The notes: generated by a model not told the origin, from the letters alone. DNA of 64,000 bases from Nocardia altamirensis NBRC 108246 (GCF_001612685.1 NZ_BDAY01000067.1:1-64000); one strand, 5' to 3'. Positions 8,139 to 17,272 are shown, numbered from the stretch's first letter. A program made the numbers and translations.

Positions 8139-9338
8139 ATGACGGACGCTGTCCCGCACGCAGTACTCGACATGCTGCGCGCCGTCGTTGACACGGCCGC
8201 CCGCGTCGCCGTCGACAATGCCCGGCTCTTCCAGTGGGCCCGCACCAGGCAGGCGTGGAGCGAGGCGACCAGGGACATCGCCACCGAGTTCCTCGCAGGC
8301 ACCGAGCCGCGCCGGGTGCTCGCGCAGGCCGTGCAGCGGGCGCGCACGCTGACCGGGTCGGCGCAGGCGATTCTCGCCGTGCTCGACGCGGGCATCCCGC
8401 CCGAGGAGGCCACGGAACTTCTTGTCACGCAATGGTCGGGCACGAACGCCCCGGACGGCGCGCCCACCGTGCACCTCACCGACACCGCAGCGGGCAAGGC
8501 GTTCGCGGAACGCACAGTGGTGCATTTGACCGACGCACGCGACGTCGATCTCGGCGCTCCGGTGACGATTGCGGGACCCGCGCTGATCGTGCCGCTGCAG
8601 ACGGCAGGCGTCGGACTCGGTGTGCTGATCATCTCGCGTGCACCCGAATCTGCGCCCTACCCAGCGGAACTCGTCGCGCTCGTCGCCGCGTTCACCGATC
8701 AGGCCGCGCTGGCCATGCAGCTCGCCGACGCGCAGCGCCGCACCCGCGAGCTCGACGTGCTCGCCGACCGCGACCGCATCGCGCGCGATCTGCACGACCA
8801 GGTCATCCAACGACTCTTCGCGGTCGGGCTCGGCCTGCAACGCACCAGCGCCAGGGTCGAGGATCCGCAAGTGCGGCAACGACTATCGGACGAGATCGAC
8901 CGGCTGCAGGAGATCGTGCACGAGATCAGGACGACGATCTTCGACCTGCACGGCGGCGCGGGCACCTCGCTGCGGCGACGGCTGGAAAACGCGATCCGCC
9001 AGCAGACCGCGGACACCGCGATGCAGGCGCGGCTCGGCGTCGACGGACCGCTGTCGGTGGTCGGCCCCGCGCTGGCCGACCACGCGGAAGCCGTGGTGCG
9101 CGAGTCGGTCAGCAACGCGGTGCGGCACTCCGGCGGCGACGCCGTGACCATCCAGATCACCGTCGGCGACGAGCTGACCATCCGCGTCGAGGACAACGGT
9201 GTCGGCCTGCCCGCCGCGGTAATACCCAGCGGGCTGGCGAATCTCGCGCAGCGGGCGGTCGCGTCGGACGGCACGTGCAGCGTCGAACGCCGAGCGAGCG
9301 GCGGCACCCGAGTGCACTGGGCCGCACCGCTGAGCTGA
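8139..9338 (+). CDS. DosS-type histidine kinase lacking the haem GAF-A domain
   Basis: A 399-aa HisKA_3/HATPase_c kinase. It starts within what would be the last helix of DosS GAF-A (VAVDNARLFQWARTRQAW). It keeps GAF-B (about 45-195), the H-box DRDRIARDLHDQVIQRLF with phospho-His H219, and the ATPase domain with N and G boxes (NAVRHSGG, VEDNGVGLP). The first GAF, which holds haem in DosS/DosT, is absent. The kinase is therefore either constitutive, senses through GAF-B, or is controlled by the full-length kinase at 11.6 kb. It lies 8 nt after the regulator gene and no membrane segment is seen. A frame-shifted N-terminal GAF upstream is excluded because the regulator gene occupies that DNA. 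Confidence 0.88.
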   Translation: MTDAVPHAVLDMLRAVVDTAARVAVDNARLFQWARTRQAWSEATRDIATEFLAGTEPRRVLAQAVQRARTLTGSAQAILAVLDAGIPPEEATELLVTQWSGTNAPDGAPTVHLTDTAAGKAFAERTVVHLTDARDVDLGAPVTIAGPALIVPLQTAGVGLGVLIISRAPESAPYPAELVALVAAFTDQAALAMQLADAQRRTRELDVLADRDRIARDLHDQVIQRLFAVGLGLQRTSARVEDPQVRQRLSDEIDRLQEIVHEIRTTIFDLHGGAGTSLRRRLENAIRQQTADTAMQARLGVDGPLSVVGPALADHAEAVVRESVSNAVRHSGGDAVTIQITVGDELTIRVEDNGVGLPAAVIPSGLANLAQRAVASDGTCSVERRASGGTRVHWAAPLS

Positions 9339-9352
9339 GCGCAGCGACGCCG

Positions 9353-10405
9353 TCAGGACAGGCGAACGACCGCCGTGGCGCGGCCGAAGATCTTGCGGCC
9401 CGCATGGGTTGCGGTGAGTGCCACGGTGGCGGTGCCGTTCGACTCGTCGACGGATTTGACCCGGCCGGTGAACTCGACCTCGCTACTGCCTTGTGCCGCT
9501 ACGTAAACCGGGCTCGTCATGCGCACGCTGTACTCCTGGATGGCGCCGGGGTCGCCGAGCCATGAGCTCAGGTAGCCCGCGCCGAGGCCCATGGTCAGCA
9601 TGCCGTGCGCGACGACACCGCGATCGAGTCCGACGAGCGTCGCAGCGCCGGAATGCCAGTGGATCGGATTCGCGTCACCCGCGACACCGGCATAGTTGAC
9701 CAGGTCACCGTGCTTGAGCTGAAACGTGTGCGGCGCCAGCACCGCACCCGCCGACACCGCGGCAAACGGTAACGCGCGCCCGCTCGTCCGCGAGTCCTCA
9801 GCGGTGACAACGGGTTCGGCCGGATCGATCGGGGTGAATCCGATCGGATGCACGGGCTCGGAGACGGTGCCGTGGCGCACGATCGCGGACATCAGTGCGG
9901 CGACCTCGTCCTTGTTCGCCAGGTCGCCCGTGCTCGCCATCAGCGTGGTGTACGCGGTGAGAACGGCGCGGTCGTGCTGGTCGGTCACGATGTTCTGCAC
10001 CACCATCAGGTCGCCGCCGAACGCGCGCCGAAACGAGTGCAGTGCAAGCGAACTGGTCAGCAGGTCGCCGACGACCAGCGGGCGGTGGAAGGTCAGCACC
10101 TGATCGGTCTGCACCGTCGCGGCAAGGTCGTAGTCGTCGAGGATCTGGGTCAACGCCGCCTGCGCGATGCCACCGAGCACGCAGGTAAAGGTCGGTGGCG
10201 CAACCAATCCCGCATACCCGTAGGCCGCGGCGACCGTCTCGTCCCAGTGCACGGGGTGATGGTTCTGCACCGCCCTGGCGAACTCCCTGACCTTCTCCCT
10301 GCCGACCTCGTAGTGGTCGTTGACGCGAAAGCGCCTGCCGATCACCGAGTGGCTCGGCGCCGGTGGATCGACGACTCCATCGTGCACAGCACCGACACGG
10401 TTCAA
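9353..10405 (-). CDS. Fused MaoC-like (3R)-hydroxyacyl dehydratase (HadA/HadB type)
   Basis: The 350-aa protein has two hot-dog folds. The N-terminal FAS1-type MaoC dehydratase domain (about 20-160) has YEVGREKVREFARAVQNHHPVHWD and the GLVAPPTF loop. The C-terminal MaoC domain (about 215-345) carries the hydratase-2 motif YAGVAGDANPIHW with catalytic Asp and His. It should dehydrate (3R)-hydroxyacyl-ACP or -CoA in fatty-acid or mycolic-acid elongation. The likely start is TTG at 10405, with AGGAG 6 nt upstream. It is monocistronic and convergent with the kinase gene. A ketoacyl synthase lies 4 kb away but is not in the same operon. Confidence 0.85.
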   Translation of the reverse strand: MNRVGAVHDGVVDPPAPSHSVIGRRFRVNDHYEVGREKVREFARAVQNHHPVHWDETVAAAYGYAGLVAPPTFTCVLGGIAQAALTQILDDYDLAATVQTDQVLTFHRPLVVGDLLTSSLALHSFRRAFGGDLMVVQNIVTDQHDRAVLTAYTTLMASTGDLANKDEVAALMSAIVRHGTVSEPVHPIGFTPIDPAEPVVTAEDSRTSGRALPFAAVSAGAVLAPHTFQLKHGDLVNYAGVAGDANPIHWHSGAATLVGLDRGVVAHGMLTMGLGAGYLSSWLGDPGAIQEYSVRMTSPVYVAAQGSSEVEFTGRVKSVDESNGTATVALTATHAGRKIFGRATAVVRLS

Positions 10406-10554
10406 GACCTACTCCTCACATCAGTGGCGTTTGCAGAAGTAGTCGTCACGGCAACGGCTTCGGATGGGTTGCCGATCGGACGACGACCCATGGTATGACC
10501 AAGCTCATACTCGATGGGCCCATTCGGCAGCAGCCTCGAAGTACCGACGTGAGG

Positions 10555-11337
10555 TCAGCGCGGCGTGACGAGAGTGAGATCGCCGTCGTAGCGCCGGTAG
10601 AGCAACCGACCGCGGCCGGACCCCGGGTCGGTGTAGAACACGAACGGTAAGCCGTTGTCGCAGAGCATGATCGCGGCCTTGTCGTCGTCGAGGACGGGTG
10701 CCGATGCCGAGTCGACGAGGTGCGGGAGCGCGGTCACCGCGCGCGGCGGGGCGAGCAACGACACCGCGGTGCGATGGGCGGCTCGGCGCGCACCGAGCGG
10801 ATCACCCCGGTAGACAACGGTGTCCGCGCCGGACTCCTCGTCGACGAACAGGTACGCGTCGTAATCCATCGCGTCCATCACGGCGGTCGCCTCGTTCGCG
10901 GAGCACTTCATCAGCACATAACGCTTGCGGCGCACGATCGGACGTGGTTCGGTCACCGCCGCCAGCGGCGGTCGCGCCGGATCCGGCCAATCGCGGGGCT
11001 GGGTCGTCGTCAGCCGCGCCAGCTGCCGGTCGAGTCGTTCGGCGGCGAAGGTGACCGCGAAACCACCGGGGCCGGTCACCTGCACGCGAGTCGCGATGCC
11101 CTGGCAGCGAATGTTGGCCTGCACCACGGTCGCTTGGTCGGCTTCGGTGGGCGCGGTGACCCGCACCCTGGTCGCCGCGTCCAGGTGATGGCGCCGCAGC
11201 ACCCGGCCGATCGCGCGGACCGCCCGCGTGACATCCATGGCAGGCACGTCGCCGGACGTGGTCACCGCAAGATCGAGATCACCTGCGGTGCGCCAATATT
11301 GTGGTACCGACGTATGCAACAGCCCAGACGACTTCAT
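10555..11337 (-). CDS. Ribosome hibernation factor, HPF/Rv0079 (DATIN)-like
   Basis: A 260-aa protein. The N-terminal half (about 15-120) resembles the ribosome-binding S30AE/RaiA domain (ATRVRVTAP, RVQVTGPGGFAVTFAAERLDRQL). Two S30AE_C-like segments follow: IVRRKRYVLMKCSANEA..YDAYLFVDEESG with VVYRG, then LPFVFYTDPGSGRGRLLYRR near the end. Such proteins dimerise or inactivate 70S ribosomes in stasis; Rv0079 is a DosR-regulon member. The ATG at 11337 is chosen because CAGGG lies 8 nt upstream; an in-frame ATG at 11376 lacks one. The upstream gap holds DosR-box-like sequences, fitting dormancy control. Confidence 0.8.
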   Translation of the reverse strand: MKSSGLLHTSVPQYWRTAGDLDLAVTTSGDVPAMDVTRAVRAIGRVLRRHHLDAATRVRVTAPTEADQATVVQANIRCQGIATRVQVTGPGGFAVTFAAERLDRQLARLTTTQPRDWPDPARPPLAAVTEPRPIVRRKRYVLMKCSANEATAVMDAMDYDAYLFVDEESGADTVVYRGDPLGARRAAHRTAVSLLAPPRAVTALPHLVDSASAPVLDDDKAAIMLCDNGLPFVFYTDPGSGRGRLLYRRYDGDLTLVTPR

Positions 11338-11400
11338 GTGACACGCCCTGCTTTCGATTTCTGATCCCGAAGTCATGTCACCATCGCAACGGTCTGGCGA

Positions 11401-11439
11401 ACAGGGCCGAAAGTCCCCGATCGGCCGATAGGTCCCGAT
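11401..11439. promoter_or_regulatory. Two adjacent DosR-box-like palindromes
   Basis: Against the mycobacterial DosR consensus TTSGGGACTWWAGTCCCSAA (from memory), 11401-11420 matches about 14 of 20 positions, including GGG and AAAGTCCCC. The adjoining 11420-11439 matches about 13 of 20 (TCGG...TAGGTCCCGA). They lie between the divergent HPF-like gene (start 11337) and the full-length DosS-like gene (start 11608). Tandem boxes are usual at strongly DosR-controlled promoters. Confidence 0.5.
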
Positions 11440-11607
11440 GGCGCACGGAGGCCGAGCAGGCACAGGCGCAGGAACCGGCGCGGGCCTGCGCTGCCCAACT
11501 AGACTGGCACGAGGCGCAGTTCACGCGTCCGACGCCGAGCAGAAGGACGGTGTCCGTCGCCAACCCGGACTACAGGCGGGGGCGCACTGCCAACAGGGGA
11601 AGCCGAT

Positions 11608-14283
11608 ATGAGTGATGATCACGGCACCGACCCCTATTCGGTCCGCGACACCCTCTCGCAACTGCGGCTGCGCGAATTGCTCAGCGAGGTCAAGGAACGC
11701 GTTGAGCTCATCCTCGATTCTCGCGACCGAATGGACGGTTTGGTCGAGGCGATGCTCGCCGTCACCTCCGGCCTCGACCTGGACGAGACCCTGCGCACCA
11801 TCGTGCGCACCGCCATCAGCCTGGTCGACGCCCGCTACGGCGCACTGGCCGTGCGCGGCCACGACCACCAGGTGGTGCAGTTCATCGACGAGGGGATGGA
11901 CGACGCGACCCGCGACGCCATCGGACGACTGCCCGCCGGACACGGCGTGCTCGGTGTCGTGTTCAATCAGTCGAAGCCGCTGCGTCTCGAAGAGCTCTCG
12001 AATCACCCTGCCGCCGTTGGCCTTCCGGAACACCACCCGCCGATGCACACCTTCCTCGGCGTGCCGGTGCGCATCCGCGACGAGGTGTTCGGCAGCCTCT
12101 ACCTCACCGAAAAGGCGGGCGGCCAGCCGTTCACCGACGATGACGACGTGCTGGTCCAGGCGCTCGCCGCCGCCGCAGGCATCGCGGTCGACAACGCACG
12201 GCTCTACGACTCGGCCCGCACCAGACAGGCTTGGATCGCCGCCACCCGCGACATCGCCACCGAGTTCCTGGCTGGCACCCACTCCGACAGCGTGCTGGCC
12301 CACGTCGTGGAACACGCACGCACGCTGACGAATTCGCATAGATCGTTCCTGGCAGGCCCGCACCTCATGGAGCTCTTCGACCCCGAAAGCATCGACGACG
12401 CACCGGATCTGAGCGGCTCCGACGTGTTCGGCGGCGTGGGACCGAACGGCACGCCGGTTCTGCACGACACTGAGGACCGAGCCGACATCGAAGACCGAGC
12501 CGACCCCTACGGTGTGCGCGACGTACTGGACAGAGTGAACGCATACATCCGCGACGCACAGGACCGAGCGAACGCACGCGGCACAGCAACCCCACACAAG
12601 CCAGCCGACCTCCTCCGCTCCTCAGGCACGCAAGACCGAGCGGATGCGCACGGCACAGCAGATCCGCACGACCCAACCGACCCCCACCGCAAAACCGATG
12701 CTGCTGGCACCTATGGCACGGCAGGCACCGCCAACACATCAGTCCCGCATGGCACTACAAGCTCAGATCGCACTGCAGGCTCACATAAGACTGCCGGCCC
12801 GGCAGACCTACCTGACGCAACCAACGCATACGGCACCGCTGGCACCACCGACTCAACGGTCCCGCACAGCACTACAAGCACGCGTGACGCGGCCCGCACC
12901 CACGGCACTGTCGGCCCTGCGGACCTCCCCGGCGCGGCTGGCACAGCTCGCACCACCGACTCAACGATCCCGCACGGCACCACAAACTCACGCGACGCGG
13001 CCGGCACTCACGGCACTGTCCGCCCTGCGGACCCACCCGACGCGACGAGCACGTACGGCACAGCGGCTCCACCGGAGGCACACGACACAGCGGCCTCACC
13101 CGGCCAGGCCGACCCACCGGGCAGGCGTGGCACAACGAACCCACTCGGCCCAGCAGGCTCACTCGGCCCGGCAGGCTCACTGGGCCCGGCAGGCCCACTC
13201 GGCCCGGCAAACCCAGCAGGCCCACTCGGCCCGACAAGCCCACTCGGCACGACAGGCCCGTTCGGCACAACAGGCGCATCCACCACGAAGGACACGAGCA
13301 GCGCTGAGCGACCGAGCAGTTCGCGGCAGGCACCCGCCGAACTCATGATCACGCACTGGTGCGGCCCAGGCCCGGATCACGAGGGCAGTCTCGTGCGCAC
13401 CGAGGGCACCGCGCTCGGCGAGGCCTTCATCCGCCGCACCCCGCTGCGCTTCGACGATGCGAAGAGCGTCGACCTCGGCATCACCCTGCCCGGCGCGGGT
13501 CCGCTGCTGATCCTCCCGCTGTGCACCCCCGACACCACCCTCGGCGTGCTTGCGACGATGCGGCAGGCCGGTGCCGCACCGTTTTCCGACGAGTTGGTCG
13601 AGCTGACCGCCGCCTTCACCGACCAGGCGGCGCTGGCCATGCAGCTCGCCGACGCTCAGCATCGGATGCGCGAGATCGATATCCTGGCCGACCGCGATCG
13701 CATCGCCCGCGACCTGCACGATCACGTCATCCAGCGCCTGTTCGCCGTCGGCATCACCCTGCAGGGCGCGGTCGCCAAGACCACTGTTCCCGAAGTGCGG
13801 CAACGTCTTTCGACGGTGGTCAACGATCTGCAGGAGGTGGTGCAGGAAATCCGCACCTCGATCTTCGACCTGCACGGCGGCCACGGCAATCCGCTGCAGC
13901 AGCGGATCGAGCACGCGATTCGCCGACAGACCGCGGAAAGCCCGATGCGGGCGACGTTTTCGGTGTCCGGCCCGCTGTCGGTGCTGGAGGCGGAGTTGGC
14001 TGACGACGCGGAGGCGGTGGTGCGCGAGGCGGTCAGCAATGCGGTCCGGCATTCGGGGGGCGACACCGTAGCGGTGTCGATCAGCGTCGACGACGACTTG
14101 ACCATCGTGGTGACCGACAACGGCTGGGGCGTGCCGAATCACGTGGTGCGCAGTGGATTACGCAATCTGGAGCAGCGAGCGGAGAAGGCAGGCGGGCAGT
14201 TCGGCATCACTCCGGCCGACGAGGCGACGGCAGGCACTGATTTGCCTGGCACCCGGTTGTGCTGGTCGGTCCCGCTGCCGTGA
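11608..14283 (+). CDS. devS: DosS/DevS-type haem-GAF histidine kinase with a 330-residue low-complexity insertion
   Basis: An 891-aa homologue of DosS/DosT, which are under 600 aa in mycobacteria. GAF-A (about 45-200) is intact, with HHPPMHTFLGVPV; H143 aligns with the haem-ligand His of DosS. GAF-B begins near residue 220 but is split by an insertion at about 248-575. The insertion is rich in Thr, Ala, Gly, Pro, Ser and Asp. It holds three degenerate repeats of about 39 residues (TAGT..VPHGTT..GPADLPDA) and a collagen-like LGPAGSLGPAGP run. GAF-B resumes at PAELMITHW. The H-box DRDRIARDLHDHVIQRLF has phospho-His H704, and HATPase_c follows with NAVRHSGGD and DNGWG. The ATG at 11608 follows GGGGAAG. 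It probably feeds the DosR-type regulator at 7.5 kb. Confidence 0.9.
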   Translation: MSDDHGTDPYSVRDTLSQLRLRELLSEVKERVELILDSRDRMDGLVEAMLAVTSGLDLDETLRTIVRTAISLVDARYGALAVRGHDHQVVQFIDEGMDDATRDAIGRLPAGHGVLGVVFNQSKPLRLEELSNHPAAVGLPEHHPPMHTFLGVPVRIRDEVFGSLYLTEKAGGQPFTDDDDVLVQALAAAAGIAVDNARLYDSARTRQAWIAATRDIATEFLAGTHSDSVLAHVVEHARTLTNSHRSFLAGPHLMELFDPESIDDAPDLSGSDVFGGVGPNGTPVLHDTEDRADIEDRADPYGVRDVLDRVNAYIRDAQDRANARGTATPHKPADLLRSSGTQDRADAHGTADPHDPTDPHRKTDAAGTYGTAGTANTSVPHGTTSSDRTAGSHKTAGPADLPDATNAYGTAGTTDSTVPHSTTSTRDAARTHGTVGPADLPGAAGTARTTDSTIPHGTTNSRDAAGTHGTVRPADPPDATSTYGTAAPPEAHDTAASPGQADPPGRRGTTNPLGPAGSLGPAGSLGPAGPLGPANPAGPLGPTSPLGTTGPFGTTGASTTKDTSSAERPSSSRQAPAELMITHWCGPGPDHEGSLVRTEGTALGEAFIRRTPLRFDDAKSVDLGITLPGAGPLLILPLCTPDTTLGVLATMRQAGAAPFSDELVELTAAFTDQAALAMQLADAQHRMREIDILADRDRIARDLHDHVIQRLFAVGITLQGAVAKTTVPEVRQRLSTVVNDLQEVVQEIRTSIFDLHGGHGNPLQQRIEHAIRRQTAESPMRATFSVSGPLSVLEAELADDAEAVVREAVSNAVRHSGGDTVAVSISVDDDLTIVVTDNGWGVPNHVVRSGLRNLEQRAEKAGGQFGITPADEATAGTDLPGTRLCWSVPLP
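12700..13050 (+). repeat. Degenerate triplicate (about 115 bp) inside the DosS-like gene
   Basis: Three consecutive units start near 12700, 12826 and 12937. Each encodes a variant of GTAGTxDSTVPHGTT..RDAAGTHGTVGPADLPDA. They are in frame with the kinase, so expansion or contraction by whole units would alter linker length without breaking the gene. Confidence 0.7.
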
Positions 14284-14286
14284 AGG

Positions 14287-15477
14287 TCAGTCGACCGGCC
14301 CTAACAGCACGACGGAGTTGTTGCCGCCCATGCCCAACGATAATTTTGCGGTGATACCGCCCTCGAACGGCGTTGGCCCGTCTAATAATCGAGGATGCGC
14401 AGACGCGACAATCGGTGTGGCAGGCACGATCCCCCGCTCGTAGCCGAGCGCGGCAGCAGCCACTTCGACGCCTGCGGCCGCGCCCTGGCAGTGGCCGGTC
14501 AGCGGTTTGAGCGCGTAGACGTGCGGCTGGTCGCCGAACATGTTTTTCATCAGATCCCGTTCGGCCATGTCGCATTGGCGGGTGCCGGTGCCGTGCGCGT
14601 TGAAGTACCGCACGTCCTCGGCGGCCAACCCGGCCTTGTCGAGTGCGCGCGCGGTGCATTCGAAGATCTGCGCGTGCGTCGGGTCGACCGAAACCACGTG
14701 ATAGGCGTCGTTGTTCATCGCGCCGCCGAGCACCGCGACGTACGGCCGATCCGCCGAGCGAGTCAGCACGAACGCGACCGAGGCCTCGCCGAAGCCGAAC
14801 CCGCGGCTGCCCGCCTGGAACGGGCGGCACGCGTCCAGCGGCTCGGTGTCGGACACCGCGGCCCCGAGCTGGACGAAGTGCTCGACCATGTCCGGGGTCG
14901 CGGACATGTCGGTGGCGATGCACACCACGTCGTCGGCGATGCCTGCGTCCAGCCAGAGCTGCGCGGTGACCAGCGCGACATTGGCCGAGCTGCACGCCGC
15001 GGACACGTTCATGGCCGGTCCGTGAAAGCCGTACTCCTGCATCAGCACCGAGACCGGGGTGGACGGCAGCAGCCGCATGTAGTCGCGGGAGCTCCGATGA
15101 CCGCCGTCGACGAGGTAGAAGTCGCGCCAATTGACCACATCGCCGAGCACGATCGCGTGCAGCACACCGACCGTCCGGCCCGGTTGCCAGCCGCGTGCCA
15201 GCGCATCCGTGATGGCTTCCCTGGCCGACTCGTGCATGGCCCGCCCGTACCGGCTGGTGCTGACCACCGGATCGCCGCCGTCGGGGACCAGCGACACCCA
15301 AGCATCCTCGTCGCGACCGGGCCCGTACCCGTGTTGCACGGACGCGGCGGACTTGCCGCTGAGCAGTCCCTGCCACAGCGCCTCGCGACCCCAGCCGTAG
15401 GCCGTGACTGCACCGATTCCGGCCAACGTCATATGATCTTGATGCTGTTGTCGATGATTAGGCTTGCCGCCCGGCAT
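14287..15477 (-). CDS. Beta-ketoacyl synthase (KAS-II/FabF-like)
   Basis: A 396-aa thiolase-fold condensing enzyme with the full Cys-His-His triad: C162 in SAACSSAN, H295 in NAHGTGT and H329 in KPLTGHCQGAAAG. It performs decarboxylative condensation of malonyl-ACP with an acyl chain. GHCQ replaces the usual GHSL/GHTL, and the N-terminal half is divergent, so it is not a housekeeping KasA/KasB. The start at 15477 has AAGGAG 7 nt upstream; an internal ATG at 15432 has none. It is a single gene, convergent with the DosS-like gene (3 bp apart), with no acyl carrier protein nearby. The substrate is unknown. Confidence 0.85.
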   Translation of the reverse strand: MPGGKPNHRQQHQDHMTLAGIGAVTAYGWGREALWQGLLSGKSAASVQHGYGPGRDEDAWVSLVPDGGDPVVSTSRYGRAMHESAREAITDALARGWQPGRTVGVLHAIVLGDVVNWRDFYLVDGGHRSSRDYMRLLPSTPVSVLMQEYGFHGPAMNVSAACSSANVALVTAQLWLDAGIADDVVCIATDMSATPDMVEHFVQLGAAVSDTEPLDACRPFQAGSRGFGFGEASVAFVLTRSADRPYVAVLGGAMNNDAYHVVSVDPTHAQIFECTARALDKAGLAAEDVRYFNAHGTGTRQCDMAERDLMKNMFGDQPHVYALKPLTGHCQGAAAGVEVAAAALGYERGIVPATPIVASAHPRLLDGPTPFEGGITAKLSLGMGGNNSVVLLGPVD

Positions 15478-15690
15478 AGCATCGCTCCTTCGCCAGATTT
15501 CCCGGCCGATCAGCGGTCGGCCAGTTATTTTCCAGGAAACCCGGTTCTGTAATGATCACCGGACAGAGCCCGATTAAGTGCCCGAACTGTGATCGAAGCA
15601 ATAGCGTCGACGCTGTGATCTTGTACACGTCGATACCAGAATAATCCCATGTTCCAATGGCCATAATCGGGTCGACGATCGGGGGTTCGA

Positions 15691-17040
15691 GTGGGTGAGG
15701 ACAAGGTAGCCGCTGCGGTCGACGCCGCCGAGCAGCTAGCTGAGCGCTACCGTTCTCTGGTCGAGCACACGCCCGACGGCATCTGCGTGCACGAGCGCGG
15801 TGTCGTCGTCTATGTCAACCCCGCTACCGTGCGTTTGCTGCACGCGGAAAGCGCCGAGGACATCATCGGCAAGCCACTCACCCAATTCGTCCACCCCGAC
15901 TCGATTCCCGGCATGCTCGACCGGATCAGCCACCTCAACACCAAAGGCGCCGCGTCGGTGCCCACCGAGATGCAGTTGGTCCGCGTCGACGGCGCCGCGA
16001 TCCCGGTGGAGACGGTGTCGGTGCTCACCGCATGGCATGACCACCTCGCCTATCAGGTGGTCATCCACGACCTCACCGCCCAGCGCCACGCCGAAGCCGC
16101 ACAGCACCTGGCCGAGCAGCACTTCACCTCGGTCGTCTCGCAGTTGGAGGAGGGCGTGGTGGTGATCGATCCGGAAGGCCGCATCGAATCGATCAACCCG
16201 GCGGCCAAACGCATCCTCGGCACCGAGCACACCGACGACGCGGATATTCTCGGACAGGTCATCCAGTCGCTGCCGCTGGTCCTGCTCGACGCCAACGCGC
16301 AGCCGCTGCCGCCGACCCGCCACCCCATCGCCCGCACGCTGGCCACCGGCGAGACGATCACCGGCTACGTCTTCGGCGTTGACCGCGCCGACGGACAACG
16401 CCGCTGGCTCTCCGGCAGCAGCAGGCTGCTCAACCCGGACGACCCGCGCTCCTCCGCCGTCTCCTCGTTCGCCGACATCACCGAATTCCGGGCCAGCAGA
16501 AGGCAATTGGAGTATCAGGCCACGCACGACTCGCTGACCGGGCTGGCGAACCGCTCGCTGGTGCTCTCCCAGCTGGCCGCCGCGCTGGCGACCAGCGAGG
16601 ACCTGCCGGTGTCCACGGTGCTGTTCATCGACCTGGACGGGTTCAAAGCGATCAACGACACGCTCGGGCACGCCATCGGCGACACCGTGCTGCAGATCGT
16701 CGCGCAACGGTTGCAGCGCGCGCTGCGCAGCGACGACATCGTCGGCAGGCTCGGCGGCGACGAATTCCTGGTGCTGCTGTCCGGCCGCACCCGGCGCGTG
16801 GACATCGACGCACTGGTTTCGCGGCTGCGCGCCAGCATGGCCGAGCCGATCATCGCGCGCGGGCACCGCATCGAGGTGAACGCCTCGATCGGCGTCACCC
16901 CGCTCACCGTCGGCGACCGCCGCACCCCCGAGGCCGTGCTGCACGACGCGGACCTGGCGATGTATCGGGCCAAGCCGTCCGGGCACCGCGAAGGATCGGT
17001 CAGCCAGAGCCGCCGACCGAACAGCACGCACGCGTCCTGA
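15691..17040 (+). CDS. PAS-PAS-GGDEF diguanylate cyclase
   Basis: A 449-aa protein with two PAS domains (about 15-135, YRSLVEHTPDGICV; and 145-275, FTSVVSQLEEGVVVID). A GGDEF domain follows (about 285-435), with an intact RLGGDEF active site near residue 355 and DSLTGLANR at its start. It should make cyclic di-GMP in response to a PAS-sensed signal. No EAL phosphodiesterase domain and no membrane segment are present, so it is cytosolic. The start is GTG with a weak GGGG-type ribosome site. It is divergent from the ketoacyl synthase gene, sharing a 213-bp gap. Confidence 0.9.
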   Translation: MGEDKVAAAVDAAEQLAERYRSLVEHTPDGICVHERGVVVYVNPATVRLLHAESAEDIIGKPLTQFVHPDSIPGMLDRISHLNTKGAASVPTEMQLVRVDGAAIPVETVSVLTAWHDHLAYQVVIHDLTAQRHAEAAQHLAEQHFTSVVSQLEEGVVVIDPEGRIESINPAAKRILGTEHTDDADILGQVIQSLPLVLLDANAQPLPPTRHPIARTLATGETITGYVFGVDRADGQRRWLSGSSRLLNPDDPRSSAVSSFADITEFRASRRQLEYQATHDSLTGLANRSLVLSQLAAALATSEDLPVSTVLFIDLDGFKAINDTLGHAIGDTVLQIVAQRLQRALRSDDIVGRLGGDEFLVLLSGRTRRVDIDALVSRLRASMAEPIIARGHRIEVNASIGVTPLTVGDRRTPEAVLHDADLAMYRAKPSGHREGSVSQSRRPNSTHAS

Positions 17041-17065
17041 GCTGCTCGGCTGATGATTCACGCAG

Positions 17066-17272
17066 ATGCCGACGTCGAACGAGGCCGCCCCGGGGATCAC
17101 GAAGGTTTTTCCTGGCGCACCGGAATACCTGCGGTGGAAGGAACTGTTGCATCACTTCTGTGACCACTGCCCGGTGGTCGAGCGCATCGAACCAGTGCCT
17201 GTCGGCGACGACACACCGATAGGACACGCGATCCCGGGTACCCCACCTGCGGTTGCGGCGAGCCCGCCGTAA
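17066..17272 (+). CDS. Possible small protein, unknown function
   Basis: A 68-codon frame in the 330-bp gap between the GGDEF and helD genes. Its codons are mostly G/C-ending and the translation has a natural composition (KVFPGAPEYLRWKELLHHF, then HCPVVERIEPVPVGDD). No clear ribosome-binding site precedes the ATG and no family is recognised. The rest of the gap holds nothing I can identify apart from the helD ribosome site. Confidence 0.3.
   Translation: MPTSNEAAPGITKVFPGAPEYLRWKELLHHFCDHCPVVERIEPVPVGDDTPIGHAIPGTPPAVAASPP

Noticed and set aside
14207..15376. 389-codon frame overlapping the ketoacyl synthase gene
   Set aside because: It is an Arg/Ala-rich shadow frame of the 14287-15477 gene. 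Only the latter shows the Cys-His-His active site and a ribosome site.
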